From an uncultured Candidatus Actinomarina sp. (GTDB taxonomy: Bacteria > Actinomycetota > Acidimicrobiia > Actinomarinales > Actinomarinaceae), in contig CABYLQ010000002.1 of NCBI GenBank assembly GCA_902519845.1, forward strand, positions 108,684 to 172,683: a stretch of DNA of 64,000 bases, written 5' to 3'. Below the pieces are notes generated by a model. That model searched no databases. It saw only the letters and a list, made by a program, of their open reading frames with translations, and was not told the origin of the DNA. A program made the translations under genes and the position numbers. Below, piece after piece: positions 27,750-36,699 of this stretch (position 1 is the stretch's first letter; each line of letters starts with the position of its first letter).

Positions 27750-28684
27750 TAGATAAAATCATCTTTCATTGACTCAAGTGTAGGATATTCAAACTCAAAT
27801 CCGGCTCTTAAAAGTTTTTCTGGTATTGCTCTCAATCCTCCAAGAACAAGAAATTCACCCAATTCCCATCCAAGTGCTAATTTAATAACAAAGCTGGGGA
27901 CAGGTGGTGCAAAAAATCCTTTGTTCATTATTTTTGCAACTATTTTTGAAAATTCTTTTTGTTGAAGAGGCTCAGGTGAAGTTATATTTACAGGACCGTC
28001 AATATCATTATTTTCTAAGCAAAAAAGGTAAGCGTTTGCAACGTCGTTAACAGAAACCCAAGACCAGTATTGTATACCTGAACCTAATGGTCCTGAAAGG
28101 TTTAATTTTGATACAAGTGTTAATATACTTGTTGCGATATTCCCTTTTCCCAAAACTAGTCCTTTTCTTCCACAGACTATTCTTACATTTAATTTTTTTA
28201 ATTCATCAAGAGGTTCTTCCCAACACTCTTCAGCAACCATTTGAAGAAATTCTCCCCTGTTATATGGGGTAGTTTCTGTTACCACTTCATCATTATGATC
28301 ACCGTATATATTATTTCCAGAAGCTGTAATAAATATACTTGGAAATTTATCCACCGACTTAAAAGTATCTATAAATAAATCAGAAGCCCACTTTCTCGAC
28401 CAATAAATTCTAGATTTTTTTTCTTTTGACCATCTGCCCCCAGCAAAAGGTAAAAAACCAGTAATTTCAGAAGGAGCTATGCTTTCACCTGCTAAATGAA
28501 TAATTGCCTCTAATTCTTGGAATTTTTGAATGTCAATTTCTTTTTTAGCAGGACTCCAAAAGATTTCATCATCATATTTTGCCTCTCTTCTTACAAATTT
28601 CTTTACTTCGTGACCTGAATCTTGAAGTTTTTTAACAACTCTTTTTCCAATAAATCCAGATGCACCAGTAACTCCAACAATCAT
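27749..28684 (-). CDS. TIGR01777-type NAD(P)-dependent epimerase/dehydratase-like protein (YfcH family)
   Basis: A 311-aa extended SDR. It begins VGVTGASGFIGKRVVKKLQ (nucleotide-binding Gly motif); the family's EIFWSPAKKEID and IHLAGESIAPS follow, and the C-terminal DUF1731-like end has ALGWELGEFLVLGGLRAIPE with LLRAGFEFEYPTL. The reaction of this family is not established. It overlaps its upstream neighbour by four bases and its downstream neighbour by one, within the pyruvate kinase operon. Confidence 0.87.
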   Translation of the reverse strand: MIVGVTGASGFIGKRVVKKLQDSGHEVKKFVRREAKYDDEIFWSPAKKEIDIQKFQELEAIIHLAGESIAPSEITGFLPFAGGRWSKEKKSRIYWSRKWASDLFIDTFKSVDKFPSIFITASGNNIYGDHNDEVVTETTPYNRGEFLQMVAEECWEEPLDELKKLNVRIVCGRKGLVLGKGNIATSILTLVSKLNLSGPLGSGIQYWSWVSVNDVANAYLFCLENNDIDGPVNITSPEPLQQKEFSKIVAKIMNKGFFAPPVPSFVIKLALGWELGEFLVLGGLRAIPEKLLRAGFEFEYPTLESMKDDFI

Positions 28685-28983
28685 TCCTCTTCATCCCCAT
28701 AAAATAGAAAAAAGTCCTCAATTTGTTTTTCAAACTCTTTAACAGCTGTACCCATATTTTTTGTAAAGTTTACAGTGACTACATTTGATTGAATAAATAT
28801 ATTTTCAATATCATTTGAATATTGAAATAATTTCATTGCTAATTGTGCACTTATTTCGTTTGATAACGAAGCATGTGCAATATTGTGATAAGTTTCACCA
28901 TCTTGTCCTGATAATGATCTATTTAAATCAAAAATAACATTTTTTCCAAATTGAGTGGTTTTTAGTTCAATTTTTTGTCCCAT
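28681..28983 (-). CDS. Small protein resembling the Nfu/NifU N-terminal domain
   Basis: A 100-aa protein. The middle part, SNEISAQLAMKLFQYSNDIE followed by IFIQSNVVTVNF, fits the Nfu N-terminal pattern (small residues, LF, then a strand with I-F-x-x-N-x-V-T-V). No cysteine is present, so it cannot hold a cluster alone. Full Nfu proteins couple this domain to a CxxC domain, which here is encoded separately at 46116-46394. The assignment is by pattern only. It shares one base with pyruvate kinase and four with the epimerase. Confidence 0.5.
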   Translation of the reverse strand: MGQKIELKTTQFGKNVIFDLNRSLSGQDGETYHNIAHASLSNEISAQLAMKLFQYSNDIENIFIQSNVVTVNFTKNMGTAVKEFEKQIEDFFLFYGDEEE

Positions 28984-30380
28984 TAAAATTCGCCAATCTT
29001 CATTACCCTAATAAGGTTAGTTGCTGCCTCTTTATTTGGAGGTGTACCAGCAACGATTACAACTGTATCATTTTTCTTAAAATTCATTTCATCTTTTAAC
29101 CACTTATTAGCAATAGAAAACATTTCGTCAGTAGTTTCTAGTCTATTAATTTTTACTTGCTCTACTCCCCACAACAAATTTAACTGATTATAAGTTTTGT
29201 CGATTGTAGTGAATGTAAATATTGGAGCGTCTGGTCTGTGATTAGATAATAATATTGGAGTTCTTCCTGTTTCAGTAAAAGCAACAATTGCTTTTGCATT
29301 TGAATCATTTGCTACCTGAACTGCAGCTTTAGATAGTGAATTTGTAAGTTCGTTAGAAACTGAAATATCTTTTTTGTTCAAATAGTTTTTATTTGAGGTC
29401 TCATCTACCTCTTCACAGATATTTGCCATTGCTTGGACTGATAGAATTGGATTATCTCCAATTGATGTTTCTGCAGATAACATAACTGAATCTGTACCAT
29501 CTAAAATTGCATTGGTTATATCAGAAACCTCTGCTCTTGTTGGTCGATATGAGCTGATCATTGATGTAAGCATTTCAGTTGCAGTAATCGTGATTTTTCC
29601 CTGTAGGTTACTTTCATTCAAAATTTCCTTTTGTATGAAAGGTATACGCTCAAGAGGTAATTGAACACCCAAGTCTCCTCGTGCTACCATAACACCATCA
29701 GATTCTTCAATTATTGATTTCAGGTTTTTAACAGCAGATTTAAGTTCAATCTTGGCAATTACCATTGTGTTAGGATTAATTAACTTTTTGACATTAAGAA
29801 TATCATCAGCATCTCTAACAAACGAGACAGCAACAAAATCAACATCTAATTGGTTACCAAATTCAATATCGTTTTTATCTTTATCCGTAAGAGTGGCGAG
29901 TGAAAGTGAAGAATCTGGGAAAGCAACTCCTTGATTGGATCTTAGTTCTCCCCCAACTTCAATAATTGAAGTAAATTTAGTTTTTGTTTTCTTAGAAATT
30001 CTTAATACAATTTTTCCATCATCGATCAAAATTCTTTCACCTTCGTGAATGTCCTTAAATAAATTTTCATAATTTATTAAAACCGTTTCATTATCTTTAG
30101 ATTTAATTTCATTTGATAATTGAATTTCTTTATTTTTTTCCAAATAAATAGGTTGCTCTAATTCACCCGTTCTTATTTTTGGTCCTTGAATGTCTTGCAT
30201 AATTGCAACTTTTTTATTTGTAGATCTTGCCCATTCAACAACTTTTTTATGATCTTCATGAGTTCCATGTGAAAAATTAAGTCGAAGTACATTGGCGCCT
30301 GCATCAATTATCTCACCAACTAGTTCTTTAGAATTAAGACTTGGTCCAATTGTTGCAATAATTTTAGTTTTTCTTGCCAT
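28983..30380 (-). CDS. pyk: Pyruvate kinase
   Basis: A 465-aa glycolytic enzyme making pyruvate and ATP from phosphoenolpyruvate and ADP. It begins ARKTKIIATIGPSLNSKELV; substrate and metal sites lie in NVLRLNFSHGTHEDH, AIMQDIQGPKIRTGEL, VMVARGDLGVQLPLE and ITATEMLTSMISSYRPTRAE. A C-terminal allosteric domain follows. The frame is open for 55 more codons upstream, but they overlap the divergent cofC; the ATG at 30380 gives the family N-terminus. Confidence 0.95.
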   Translation of the reverse strand: MARKTKIIATIGPSLNSKELVGEIIDAGANVLRLNFSHGTHEDHKKVVEWARSTNKKVAIMQDIQGPKIRTGELEQPIYLEKNKEIQLSNEIKSKDNETVLINYENLFKDIHEGERILIDDGKIVLRISKKTKTKFTSIIEVGGELRSNQGVAFPDSSLSLATLTDKDKNDIEFGNQLDVDFVAVSFVRDADDILNVKKLINPNTMVIAKIELKSAVKNLKSIIEESDGVMVARGDLGVQLPLERIPFIQKEILNESNLQGKITITATEMLTSMISSYRPTRAEVSDITNAILDGTDSVMLSAETSIGDNPILSVQAMANICEEVDETSNKNYLNKKDISVSNELTNSLSKAAVQVANDSNAKAIVAFTETGRTPILLSNHRPDAPIFTFTTIDKTYNQLNLLWGVEQVKINRLETTDEMFSIANKWLKDEMNFKKNDTVVIVAGTPPNKEAATNLIRVMKIGEF

Positions 30381-30423
30381 TTCAATATATAACTTAATAG
30401 GATGAAATATGTAAAGTACTTTA

Positions 30424-31026
30424 ATGACAAAAAATTTTTTAATTGCAATTCCGGTCAGGGATTTTATTAATCCAATGTCGAGATTGGATAAAATTTTATC
30501 AACATCAAAAAGAATCGAACTTTCAAAGGCTATGTTAATAAACATTGTTGAATCATTTAAAGATGATCATGTTGAGATTGTTTGTGTAAGTAGTGACAGT
30601 CTTGTTAAGGAGTTTTGTAACCAAAATAATATAAAAATATTTTCCTCCACAAAAACAGGGATTAATGAAGAATTAGAAGATGCTTTAAATTCAATAGATT
30701 ATGATTTTTGGACTATTTGTCATGCAGATTTGCCTTACATTAATAAATTTTTTGCTAATGAATGGACAAATCAATGCAAACAGTCAGATATTATCATCTG
30801 TTCGAGTAAAGATAATGGAACACCTCTTTTAGGAGGAAGTAAAAAGGTGCATCATTTATATTATGGAAAAAACAGTTTTGAAAAACACATCAAAATGTTT
30901 CAAGAAAAAAATTTAGATATAAAAATATCGTTCAATAAAGAATTTAGTTTTGAAATTGATGACGAAGATGATTTTATAGAATTTCAGAAAAATATACCTA
31001 GATGGTTTAAAGGCGTAAGTATTTAG
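30424..31026 (+). CDS. cofC: 2-phospho-L-lactate guanylyltransferase-like (CofC, F420 biosynthesis)
   Basis: A 200-aa nucleotidyltransferase-fold protein. The opening IAIPVRDFINPMSRLDKIL matches the CofC start (a variant of PxKxxxxAKSRL), followed by LSKAMLINIVESF. The metal and nucleotide region is FWTICHADLPYINKFF, and GTPLLGGSKKVHHLYYGKNS matches the late CofC motif. CofC/FbiD activates phospholactate or PEP with GTP in coenzyme F420 synthesis. The other F420 genes are not in this window. It is divergent from pyruvate kinase, the enzyme that consumes PEP. Confidence 0.78.
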   Translation: MTKNFLIAIPVRDFINPMSRLDKILSTSKRIELSKAMLINIVESFKDDHVEIVCVSSDSLVKEFCNQNNIKIFSSTKTGINEELEDALNSIDYDFWTICHADLPYINKFFANEWTNQCKQSDIIICSSKDNGTPLLGGSKKVHHLYYGKNSFEKHIKMFQEKNLDIKISFNKEFSFEIDDEDDFIEFQKNIPRWFKGVSI

Positions 31027-31099
31027 CAGCCCCGACCGGATTTGAACCGGCGTTTCCGCCTTGAGAGGGCGGCGTCCTAGGCCTCTAGACGACGGGGCC
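31027..31099 (-). tRNA. tRNA-Glu (anticodon CUC)
   Basis: A 73-nt cloverleaf on the minus strand, with acceptor GGCCCCG pairing with CGGGGCT (G1-U72), T-arm CCGGTTCAAATCCGG and anticodon loop CTCTCAA holding CTC. Discriminator G73; CCA is not encoded. It is almost identical to the tRNA-Glu at 31181-31253 apart from the anticodon arm. Confidence 0.95.
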
Positions 31100-31102
31100 T
31101 TG

Positions 31103-31174
31103 CTCGGGGAGAAGGATTTGAACCCTCAACGATGGGACCAGAACCCATTGTGTTGCCAATTACACCATCCCCGA
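31103..31174 (-). tRNA. tRNA-Gln (anticodon CUG)
   Basis: A 72-nt cloverleaf with acceptor TCGGGGA pairing with TCCCCGA, anticodon stem ATGGG/CCCAT and loop TTCTGGT, giving anticodon CTG. U1-A72 is the pair that GatCAB recognises in bacterial tRNA-Gln. CCA is not encoded in full. It is four bases from the neighbouring tRNA-Glu. Confidence 0.94.
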
Positions 31175-31180
31175 AAGTAG

Positions 31181-31253
31181 CAGCCCCGACCGGATTCGAA
31201 CCGGCGTTTCTTGGTTGAAAACCAAGCGTCCTAGGCCTCTGGACGACGGGGCC
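31181..31253 (-). tRNA. tRNA-Glu (anticodon UUC)
   Basis: A 73-nt cloverleaf with acceptor GGCCCCG/CGGGGCT, anticodon stem-loop CTTGG TTTTCAA CCAAG giving TTC, and T-arm CCGGTTCGAATCCGG. CCA is not encoded. It is first in the three-tRNA array downstream of gltX on the same strand. Confidence 0.95.
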
Positions 31254-31291
31254 GTATTTGTATAAGAATATAGTAACTTATTTATTATTTG

Positions 31292-32599
31292 TTACAAATT
31301 TTCAATCATTTCAGCAAGTCTTGCTATCGTTGCAGGTTTTCCTAGAGCAAAGATTGACTCAAATAAAGGAGGGCTAATTTTTGTACCAGTTACTGCAATT
31401 CTGGTTGCTTGAAATCCCTCTTTGGGTTTCATATTTAATTCTTTTAATTCATCTCTCATCATGTTTTCAATGTTTTCTAAATCAAATTTTTCCATCAACT
31501 TAAAATTTTCTCGAATATTTTTAAGATAATTTTGAACATTTTCACTGTTAACACCATTCCATTCTTCAGTATTAACAGTGAATGGTTCATCTAGAAGAAA
31601 TTTAATCTGGTCTGTTATGTCATTCAATGTCTCCAACCGCTCTTGTACGACTGGGAGAATTATATTAATTCTTTCTAATTCTTCTTTAAATATCTCTCTT
31701 CCCAAACTCGCCGATATATTATCGGTAGCTTTTTTTGAAAATTCATCTTTGTTAAGATTTCTGATGTATTGACCATTCATCCAAAGTAACTTTACAGTGT
31801 CAAAAATTGCTGGATTTGGAAGAACATTTTTAAGATCAAAATTTTCTATTGCTACATCTCTTTCGAAAATCTCTAAATCATCACCAGGCGACCAGCCAAG
31901 TATTGACATATAGTTAAACATTGCATTCGCTAATATTCCTTGATTCTTAAATGATGAGACAGATGTATCACCATGTCTTTTACTTAATTTCTTACCATCA
32001 GGTCCAAATAACAATGGTAAATGACAGAAGTCAGGAACTTTTGCATCAAGTGCTTTCATTATCATGATGTGTTTTGGAGTAGATGAAAGTATGTCTTCTC
32101 CTCTAGCAATAATTGATATCTCATAATCTATATCATCAACTGTTGAGGCTAAATGATATGTTGGCGTTTTGTCTGATCGAAGAATAACAAAGTCCTCAAT
32201 ATCATTTGTGTTGAAATTCATATCACCTCGAATATAGTCTTCAAAATAGATATTTTGATCACCCTTAACTTTGAATCTTATTGCTCCGTCGTCTTCATAA
32301 GCCAAGCCTTCTTCGACTAAATCTTGAGCAATTTTTTCATATCGTTCAAATCTATCTGATTGTTTGTAGGATATTGAAGAATCTTTATCAAATCCTTCAT
32401 CCCAATCAATTCCTAACCATTCAAGACCTTCAATTATATTTTGTTGAAACTCAGGGGTGCTTCTCTCAACATCAGTATCATCAATTCGTAATAAGAATTT
32501 TCCATCATGCTTTCTTGCATACAACCAATTAAATAACGCTGTTCTTGCATTGCCAATATGAAGTTCACCAGTTGGTGAGGGTGCAATTCTTAATTTCAT
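31292..32599 (-). CDS. gltX: Glutamyl-tRNA synthetase, probably non-discriminating
   Basis: A 435-aa class I synthetase, slightly shorter than the usual 460-500. The HIGH-type motif is SPTGELHIGNARTALFNWLY; the KMSKS-type motif is DGKKLSKRHGD. It charges tRNA-Glu. Because the window has GatCAB and a tRNA-Gln with a U1-A72 pair and no GlnRS, it probably also charges tRNA-Gln with Glu. The tRNA-Glu, tRNA-Gln and tRNA-Glu genes follow directly downstream on the same strand. Confidence 0.94.
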   Translation of the reverse strand: MKLRIAPSPTGELHIGNARTALFNWLYARKHDGKFLLRIDDTDVERSTPEFQQNIIEGLEWLGIDWDEGFDKDSSISYKQSDRFERYEKIAQDLVEEGLAYEDDGAIRFKVKGDQNIYFEDYIRGDMNFNTNDIEDFVILRSDKTPTYHLASTVDDIDYEISIIARGEDILSSTPKHIMIMKALDAKVPDFCHLPLLFGPDGKKLSKRHGDTSVSSFKNQGILANAMFNYMSILGWSPGDDLEIFERDVAIENFDLKNVLPNPAIFDTVKLLWMNGQYIRNLNKDEFSKKATDNISASLGREIFKEELERINIILPVVQERLETLNDITDQIKFLLDEPFTVNTEEWNGVNSENVQNYLKNIRENFKLMEKFDLENIENMMRDELKELNMKPKEGFQATRIAVTGTKISPPLFESIFALGKPATIARLAEMIENL

Positions 32600-32602
32600 A
32601 AT

Positions 32603-33370
32603 TTACTCAACTAAATTAATTAAACTTCCAAGAGTTTCTATTTCAATCTTTATTTCATCACCTGGTTCAATTTTACTTACCCCCTCAGGAGTTCCTGTCA
32701 AAATAACATCACCAGGTAATAGTGTCATTATTGAAGTAATGAATTCAAGAATTTCACCAATTGAAAAAATCATATCTCTAGTGTTGCCATCTTGTTTCAA
32801 TTCTCCATTTACATATGCTTTAACACTTAGCTCTGGATTGCTTGAAAATTCTGTTTGAATGTAAGGACCAAGTGGACAAAAAGTATCAAAACCTTTTGCT
32901 CTTGTAAAATGACCAGTTTTTCCTTGAAGAACTCTCTCTGATAAATCATTAGCATTTGTGAATCCAAGAACATGATCTGTCCAATTTTCTTTTGAAATAT
33001 TCTTACTTATTTTTGATATTACTAAAGCCAATTCTCCTTCATGATCTACATGTTGACCAATTTTTGGATAAATTATATTTTGACCTGTTCCAATTACTGA
33101 TGTTGAAGGCTTTATAAAGAAAACTGGATTATCTGCTTGATATTGATAACCTGGCAAGCCCATTTCTGCAGCGTGTTTCGCATAGTTTTTTGCTACTGCA
33201 ACTACTTTTGATGGCAGAACTGGTGCTAGTAATTCAATTTCCTCGAGTTCATATATTTCTTCAGTACTTTCCCAGACTACAAGAGGAGAGCCTTCATAGC
33301 GTACAACTTTGCCATCAATAAGTTCACCATAAAAAATTTCGTTTTGATGTTTTGCTCTTACAATTTTCAT
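32603..33370 (-). CDS. Fumarylacetoacetate hydrolase family protein
   Basis: A 255-aa FAH-fold enzyme. Conserved parts are VAVAKNYAKHAAEMGLPGY, NPVFFIKPSTSVIGTG, the metal-binding DHEGELALVISK and GDVILTGTPEGVSKIEPGDE. The family includes fumarylpyruvate hydrolases, 2-hydroxyhepta-2,4-diene-1,7-dioate isomerases and oxaloacetate decarboxylases, and sequence alone does not distinguish them. It lies four bases upstream of gltX in one operon with ilvE; actinobacteria often keep this gene beside gltX. Confidence 0.87.
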   Translation of the reverse strand: MKIVRAKHQNEIFYGELIDGKVVRYEGSPLVVWESTEEIYELEEIELLAPVLPSKVVAVAKNYAKHAAEMGLPGYQYQADNPVFFIKPSTSVIGTGQNIIYPKIGQHVDHEGELALVISKISKNISKENWTDHVLGFTNANDLSERVLQGKTGHFTRAKGFDTFCPLGPYIQTEFSSNPELSVKAYVNGELKQDGNTRDMIFSIGEILEFITSIMTLLPGDVILTGTPEGVSKIEPGDEIKIEIETLGSLINLVE

Positions 33371-33408
33371 ACTTCTATCAATATTAAGGCATAGGAAAAA
33401 TAGAGTGT

Positions 33409-33822
33409 TTAGTAAAAATTAATTATTGAGAGTAGCGACTGACCCTTAATTTTGTCTTTTGCACATTTATTAAGTAGATCTTCAGTGAGATCACCTAAGT
33501 TGTTTTCACTGATTCTTAAAATACCTAAAATGTGATGAAAATCATATATAGTTGGCGCCCTACCAAAGTGAGAAGCTCTACTAATCATTAAATTAGTCAC
33601 GATTGAAGTTACGAGTTTTTGCCTTGGGTGTTGTTGCCATAATGATTTATATTTGTTTACAATTTTTAAGGCGAAACCACTATCTGGCCCTGTACTTCCA
33701 AATATTTCTTGATTTTTTGGATCAAGTTTATCGTTATATCTTTTTGATCTTCTTGGTACAGGCATTGAAGGCTCATTAATTCTTTTTGCGTTATCAAGGT
33801 TTATTTTTGGTTCTTGCGACAT
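33409..33822 (-). CDS. Uncharacterised protein in ilvE-gltX operon
   Basis: I do not recognise this 137-aa protein. The first 50 residues are polar and basic, with Pro/Arg (SMPVPRRSKRYNDKL), and look unstructured. Residues 55-137 look helical, with the aromatic stretch FGRAPTIYDFHHILGILRIS. There is no signal peptide, membrane segment or cysteine pattern except a single Cys. It shares one base with the ilvE stop, so it is translated with it. Confidence 0.6.
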   Translation of the reverse strand: MSQEPKINLDNAKRINEPSMPVPRRSKRYNDKLDPKNQEIFGSTGPDSGFALKIVNKYKSLWQQHPRQKLVTSIVTNLMISRASHFGRAPTIYDFHHILGILRISENNLGDLTEDLLNKCAKDKIKGQSLLSIINFY

Positions 33823-34736
33823 TAAATCAATGTTATATACGATTTAAAATTATCATCCTTTGCGTTTACAACATCTTCATAAGAATTTATTAGATCTGAT
33901 GTAATCTCTCCAACTCTCCCATTTGAGATATCATCTCCATCAATACTTACTACACCGACAACACCAGTTGCTGTTCCCGTAAAAAATACCTCGTCGGCAT
34001 TTTTTAAGTCTTCAACAGTCAAATTCTTTTCTTCGATAAAAATGTTTTTACTTTTTGCAATTTCAATTACTGTTCTTCTCGTAATTCCATTTAAAGCACC
34101 TGTTGAGTTTGGAGGAGTAGATATATTATTATTTTTTACAATAAATATATTTTGTCCACTTCCTTCAGCAACAGTCCCATCATCCCCAAGCATGATTGCA
34201 TCATCATAACCATTATCGACTGCATCAATTTTTGCTAAAGTTGAGTTCATATAGCCCCCAACTCCTTTAGCTAATGGAATAAAACTTGTTGGGCTAATCC
34301 TTCTCCATTTTGATATGCATACATTTACGCCCTTATTGACTGCATCATCCCCTAAATAAGCTCCCCATAGCCAAGCAGCAATTGAAACTCTTACCGGAAC
34401 ATCTTTTGGAAGTAGGCCCATTTCTCCTTCACCAAAAAAAACTAAAGGCCTAATGTATGCCGATTCAAGTTTGTTTTTACTTACAACATCTTTAATCGCT
34501 TCAAAAATAACTTCTTTGGTGTACGGAATTTTTAAATTATATGATTCAGCTGAAGCAAATAACCTATCGACATGGTCATTAAGCCTAAAGATAGAAACAC
34601 CTTTTTCAGTATTTCGTGCTCTTATTCCTTCAAAAACTCCGGTTCCATAATGCAGTGTGTGTGTCATTACATTTATCTGAGCACTATCCCAATCTACAAA
34701 TTCACCATCAAACCATATAAAATCAGATTTTTCCAC
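33822..34736 (-). CDS. ilvE: Branched-chain amino acid aminotransferase
   Basis: A 304-aa fold-type IV PLP enzyme making Val, Leu and Ile from their 2-oxo acids. The N-terminus has FIWFDGEFVDWDSAQINVMT and HTLHYGTGVFEGIRA; the PLP Lys lies in FIPLAKGVGGYMNSTLAK; AIMLGDDGTVAEGSGQNIFI and FFTGTATGVVGVVSI bind cofactor and substrate. The length is typical of the IlvE type I group. It is first in the minus-strand operon ending with gltX and the tRNAs. Confidence 0.93.
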   Translation of the reverse strand: MEKSDFIWFDGEFVDWDSAQINVMTHTLHYGTGVFEGIRARNTEKGVSIFRLNDHVDRLFASAESYNLKIPYTKEVIFEAIKDVVSKNKLESAYIRPLVFFGEGEMGLLPKDVPVRVSIAAWLWGAYLGDDAVNKGVNVCISKWRRISPTSFIPLAKGVGGYMNSTLAKIDAVDNGYDDAIMLGDDGTVAEGSGQNIFIVKNNNISTPPNSTGALNGITRRTVIEIAKSKNIFIEEKNLTVEDLKNADEVFFTGTATGVVGVVSIDGDDISNGRVGEITSDLINSYEDVVNAKDDNFKSYITLI

Positions 34737-34796
34737 AGTAAATAAATACTACACCTTTTAAAAATTCTATCCAAGAAAAATACTATTATTCAAATT

Positions 34797-35273
34797 GTGA
34801 TACGTTTTATTGCTTCAGGATTTGGAGTTGGCCTCTTTTGGGAAACTTTTTTTAAAGGTAAAAAAGGTGGAGGAACTTTCGCATCTTTATTATTTACATT
34901 GGTGATCTACTTGGGCGACAATTGGTATGGGATTTGGAATACACTTAACTTATTTATCTTATTTATTTTTCTTATCCTTTTTTATTTTGTAACTGTCGAT
35001 GATGATGAGGCGTCTTCAGACCCAAGTTGGATTACACTTGATGAGGTTTGTGGAATGAGCCTTGTAACACTTGGAGCTGGAGCTGAATTATTGCCCTTAA
35101 TATCTGGTTTTTTAGTTTTTAGATTAAGTGACATTATGAAACAGCCTTCTTTTGTTGGGGAACTTGAAAAGCTCCCAGGAAAATTGGGTGTTTTATATGA
35201 CGATTTGGGTGCTGGTTTTATTGGATTAATATCAGCTATGGTTGTGAACCAAATTATCCAAATAACTCTTTAA
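34797..35273 (+). CDS. Phosphatidylglycerophosphatase A-like protein
   Basis: A 158-aa membrane protein of the PgpA family, which dephosphorylates phosphatidylglycerol phosphate in phospholipid synthesis. Conserved sites are GVGLFWETFFKGKKGGGTFA (Gly-Thr-Phe motif), DPSWITLDEVCGM (acidic metal site), FRLSDIMKQPS and LEKLPGKLGVLYDDLGAGF. Three or four helices are visible. The start is GTG, divergent from ilvE by 60 bp. It overlaps convergent gatB by 20 bases. Confidence 0.87.
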   Translation: MIRFIASGFGVGLFWETFFKGKKGGGTFASLLFTLVIYLGDNWYGIWNTLNLFILFIFLILFYFVTVDDDEASSDPSWITLDEVCGMSLVTLGAGAELLPLISGFLVFRLSDIMKQPSFVGELEKLPGKLGVLYDDLGAGFIGLISAMVVNQIIQITL

Positions 35274-36699
35274 GTAGAACTTCTTTTACAGATCCAGGAT
35301 TTACTTTGCTCTTGGAGCTTTTCATTACTTGACCTACTAAGTAGCCAACAAGTTTATCTTCAGGATTTTCTAATCTTTCAACAATATCTTGATTCTCATT
35401 AATTATCGAAGTCACAAGTGCTTTTATTTCATCATTATCAGAAGATTGGATAAGGTTATTATCAGATGCAAAAGATTTAGGATCAATATCTTCAATTAAC
35501 AATTTTGCGAGAATATCTTTTGCAGATGTGAAAGAAACTTCATTATTTTCAAAGAGATTAATTAAACTAGCAAGTTTTTCTGAATTAAGCCACTGAGGCA
35601 ACTCACTAATTTCTGCTTTTCTCATTTGTCCTTGAAGTTCGCCAGTAAGGAAATTAAAAGTCGATTTACAATCACCTGTTTCCTTTACCGTTGACAAATA
35701 AAGTTCATATAACCATCTCTGGCCTTTATCTAAATAATTTGAATCTGATAATGATAACCCTGTATCAAGAAGTGTTTTTCTTTTCTTTTCAGGAGTTTCT
35801 TTAATCTGATTTTGAGAAATTTCTATAAATTCGTCATTTATTACCATATTTGGCAGATCAGGATCTGAAAAATATCTATAGTCAGCACTTCCCTCTTTTG
35901 TTCTCATTGACAGCGTCACTTGTTTGTTCTCGTCCCAATGACGTGTTTCTTGAATTATTGATTCCTTATCTTGTACCATTTTTGTTTGTCTTAATATTTC
36001 ATAATCTATTGCTTTTTCAAGTGACTTTAGAGAGTTCATATTTTTTATTTCAACTTTAACTCCAAGTTCATCAGAACCTTCTTCAGCAACAGATATATTT
36101 GCGTCGAATCGTAAATTTCCTTTTTCTAGCTTTCCTTTTGATATCCCCAAATCAATTACTAATTGTCTAAGTTCCTCTATGTATGCAACTGCCATTTTTG
36201 CTGAAGATATTATTGGTTTAGTTACAACTTCTACAAGAGGAACACCAGATCTATTGAAGTCAAGTAAAGTACTTGTTGCAGAATCTATTCTCCCTGATCC
36301 CAAATGAATGCTTTTACCTGTGTCCTCTTCCATGTGTACTCTCTCAATTGCGACAGTATGAAGGCTATCTTCAATAACTATTTCTAACGATCCTTCAACT
36401 CCTACAGGAAAATCAAATTGGGAAATTTGATAGTTCTTAGGAAGATCAGGATAGAAATAATTTTTTCTATGAAACATTCCTTCTTTAGTTATTGAACAAT
36501 TTGCTCCTAATGAAAGCATGACAATATATTCAATTGCTTTTTTATTTGGGACTGGGAGAGCTCCAGGCAAACCTAGACATGTTGGGCATAAACTAATATT
36601 TGGCTCATCGGTTTCAACAACTTTACAAGAACAAAACATTTTGGATTCTGTATCTAATTCAACATGTGTTTCCATACCTATTGTTGGCTTAAGATTCAT
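35254..36699 (-). CDS. gatB: Asp-tRNA(Asn)/Glu-tRNA(Gln) amidotransferase subunit B
   Basis: A 481-aa subunit that binds and phosphorylates the mischarged aminoacyl-tRNA. It begins KPTIGMETHVELDTESKMFC; zinc-site cysteines lie in MFCSCKV and SLCPTCLGLPGALP; KNYFYPDLPKNYQISQFD is the family signature, and the C-terminal YqeY-like tail ends LVGYLVGQVMKSSKSKVNPG. It overlaps gatA by four bases. Confidence 0.96.
   Translation of the reverse strand: MNLKPTIGMETHVELDTESKMFCSCKVVETDEPNISLCPTCLGLPGALPVPNKKAIEYIVMLSLGANCSITKEGMFHRKNYFYPDLPKNYQISQFDFPVGVEGSLEIVIEDSLHTVAIERVHMEEDTGKSIHLGSGRIDSATSTLLDFNRSGVPLVEVVTKPIISSAKMAVAYIEELRQLVIDLGISKGKLEKGNLRFDANISVAEEGSDELGVKVEIKNMNSLKSLEKAIDYEILRQTKMVQDKESIIQETRHWDENKQVTLSMRTKEGSADYRYFSDPDLPNMVINDEFIEISQNQIKETPEKKRKTLLDTGLSLSDSNYLDKGQRWLYELYLSTVKETGDCKSTFNFLTGELQGQMRKAEISELPQWLNSEKLASLINLFENNEVSFTSAKDILAKLLIEDIDPKSFASDNNLIQSSDNDEIKALVTSIINENQDIVERLENPEDKLVGYLVGQVMKSSKSKVNPGSVKEVLLKELFG

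Noticed and set aside
30381..30545. 55-codon upstream extension of pyruvate kinase
   Set aside because: It overlaps divergent cofC, while the ATG at 30380 gives the standard pyruvate kinase N-terminus.
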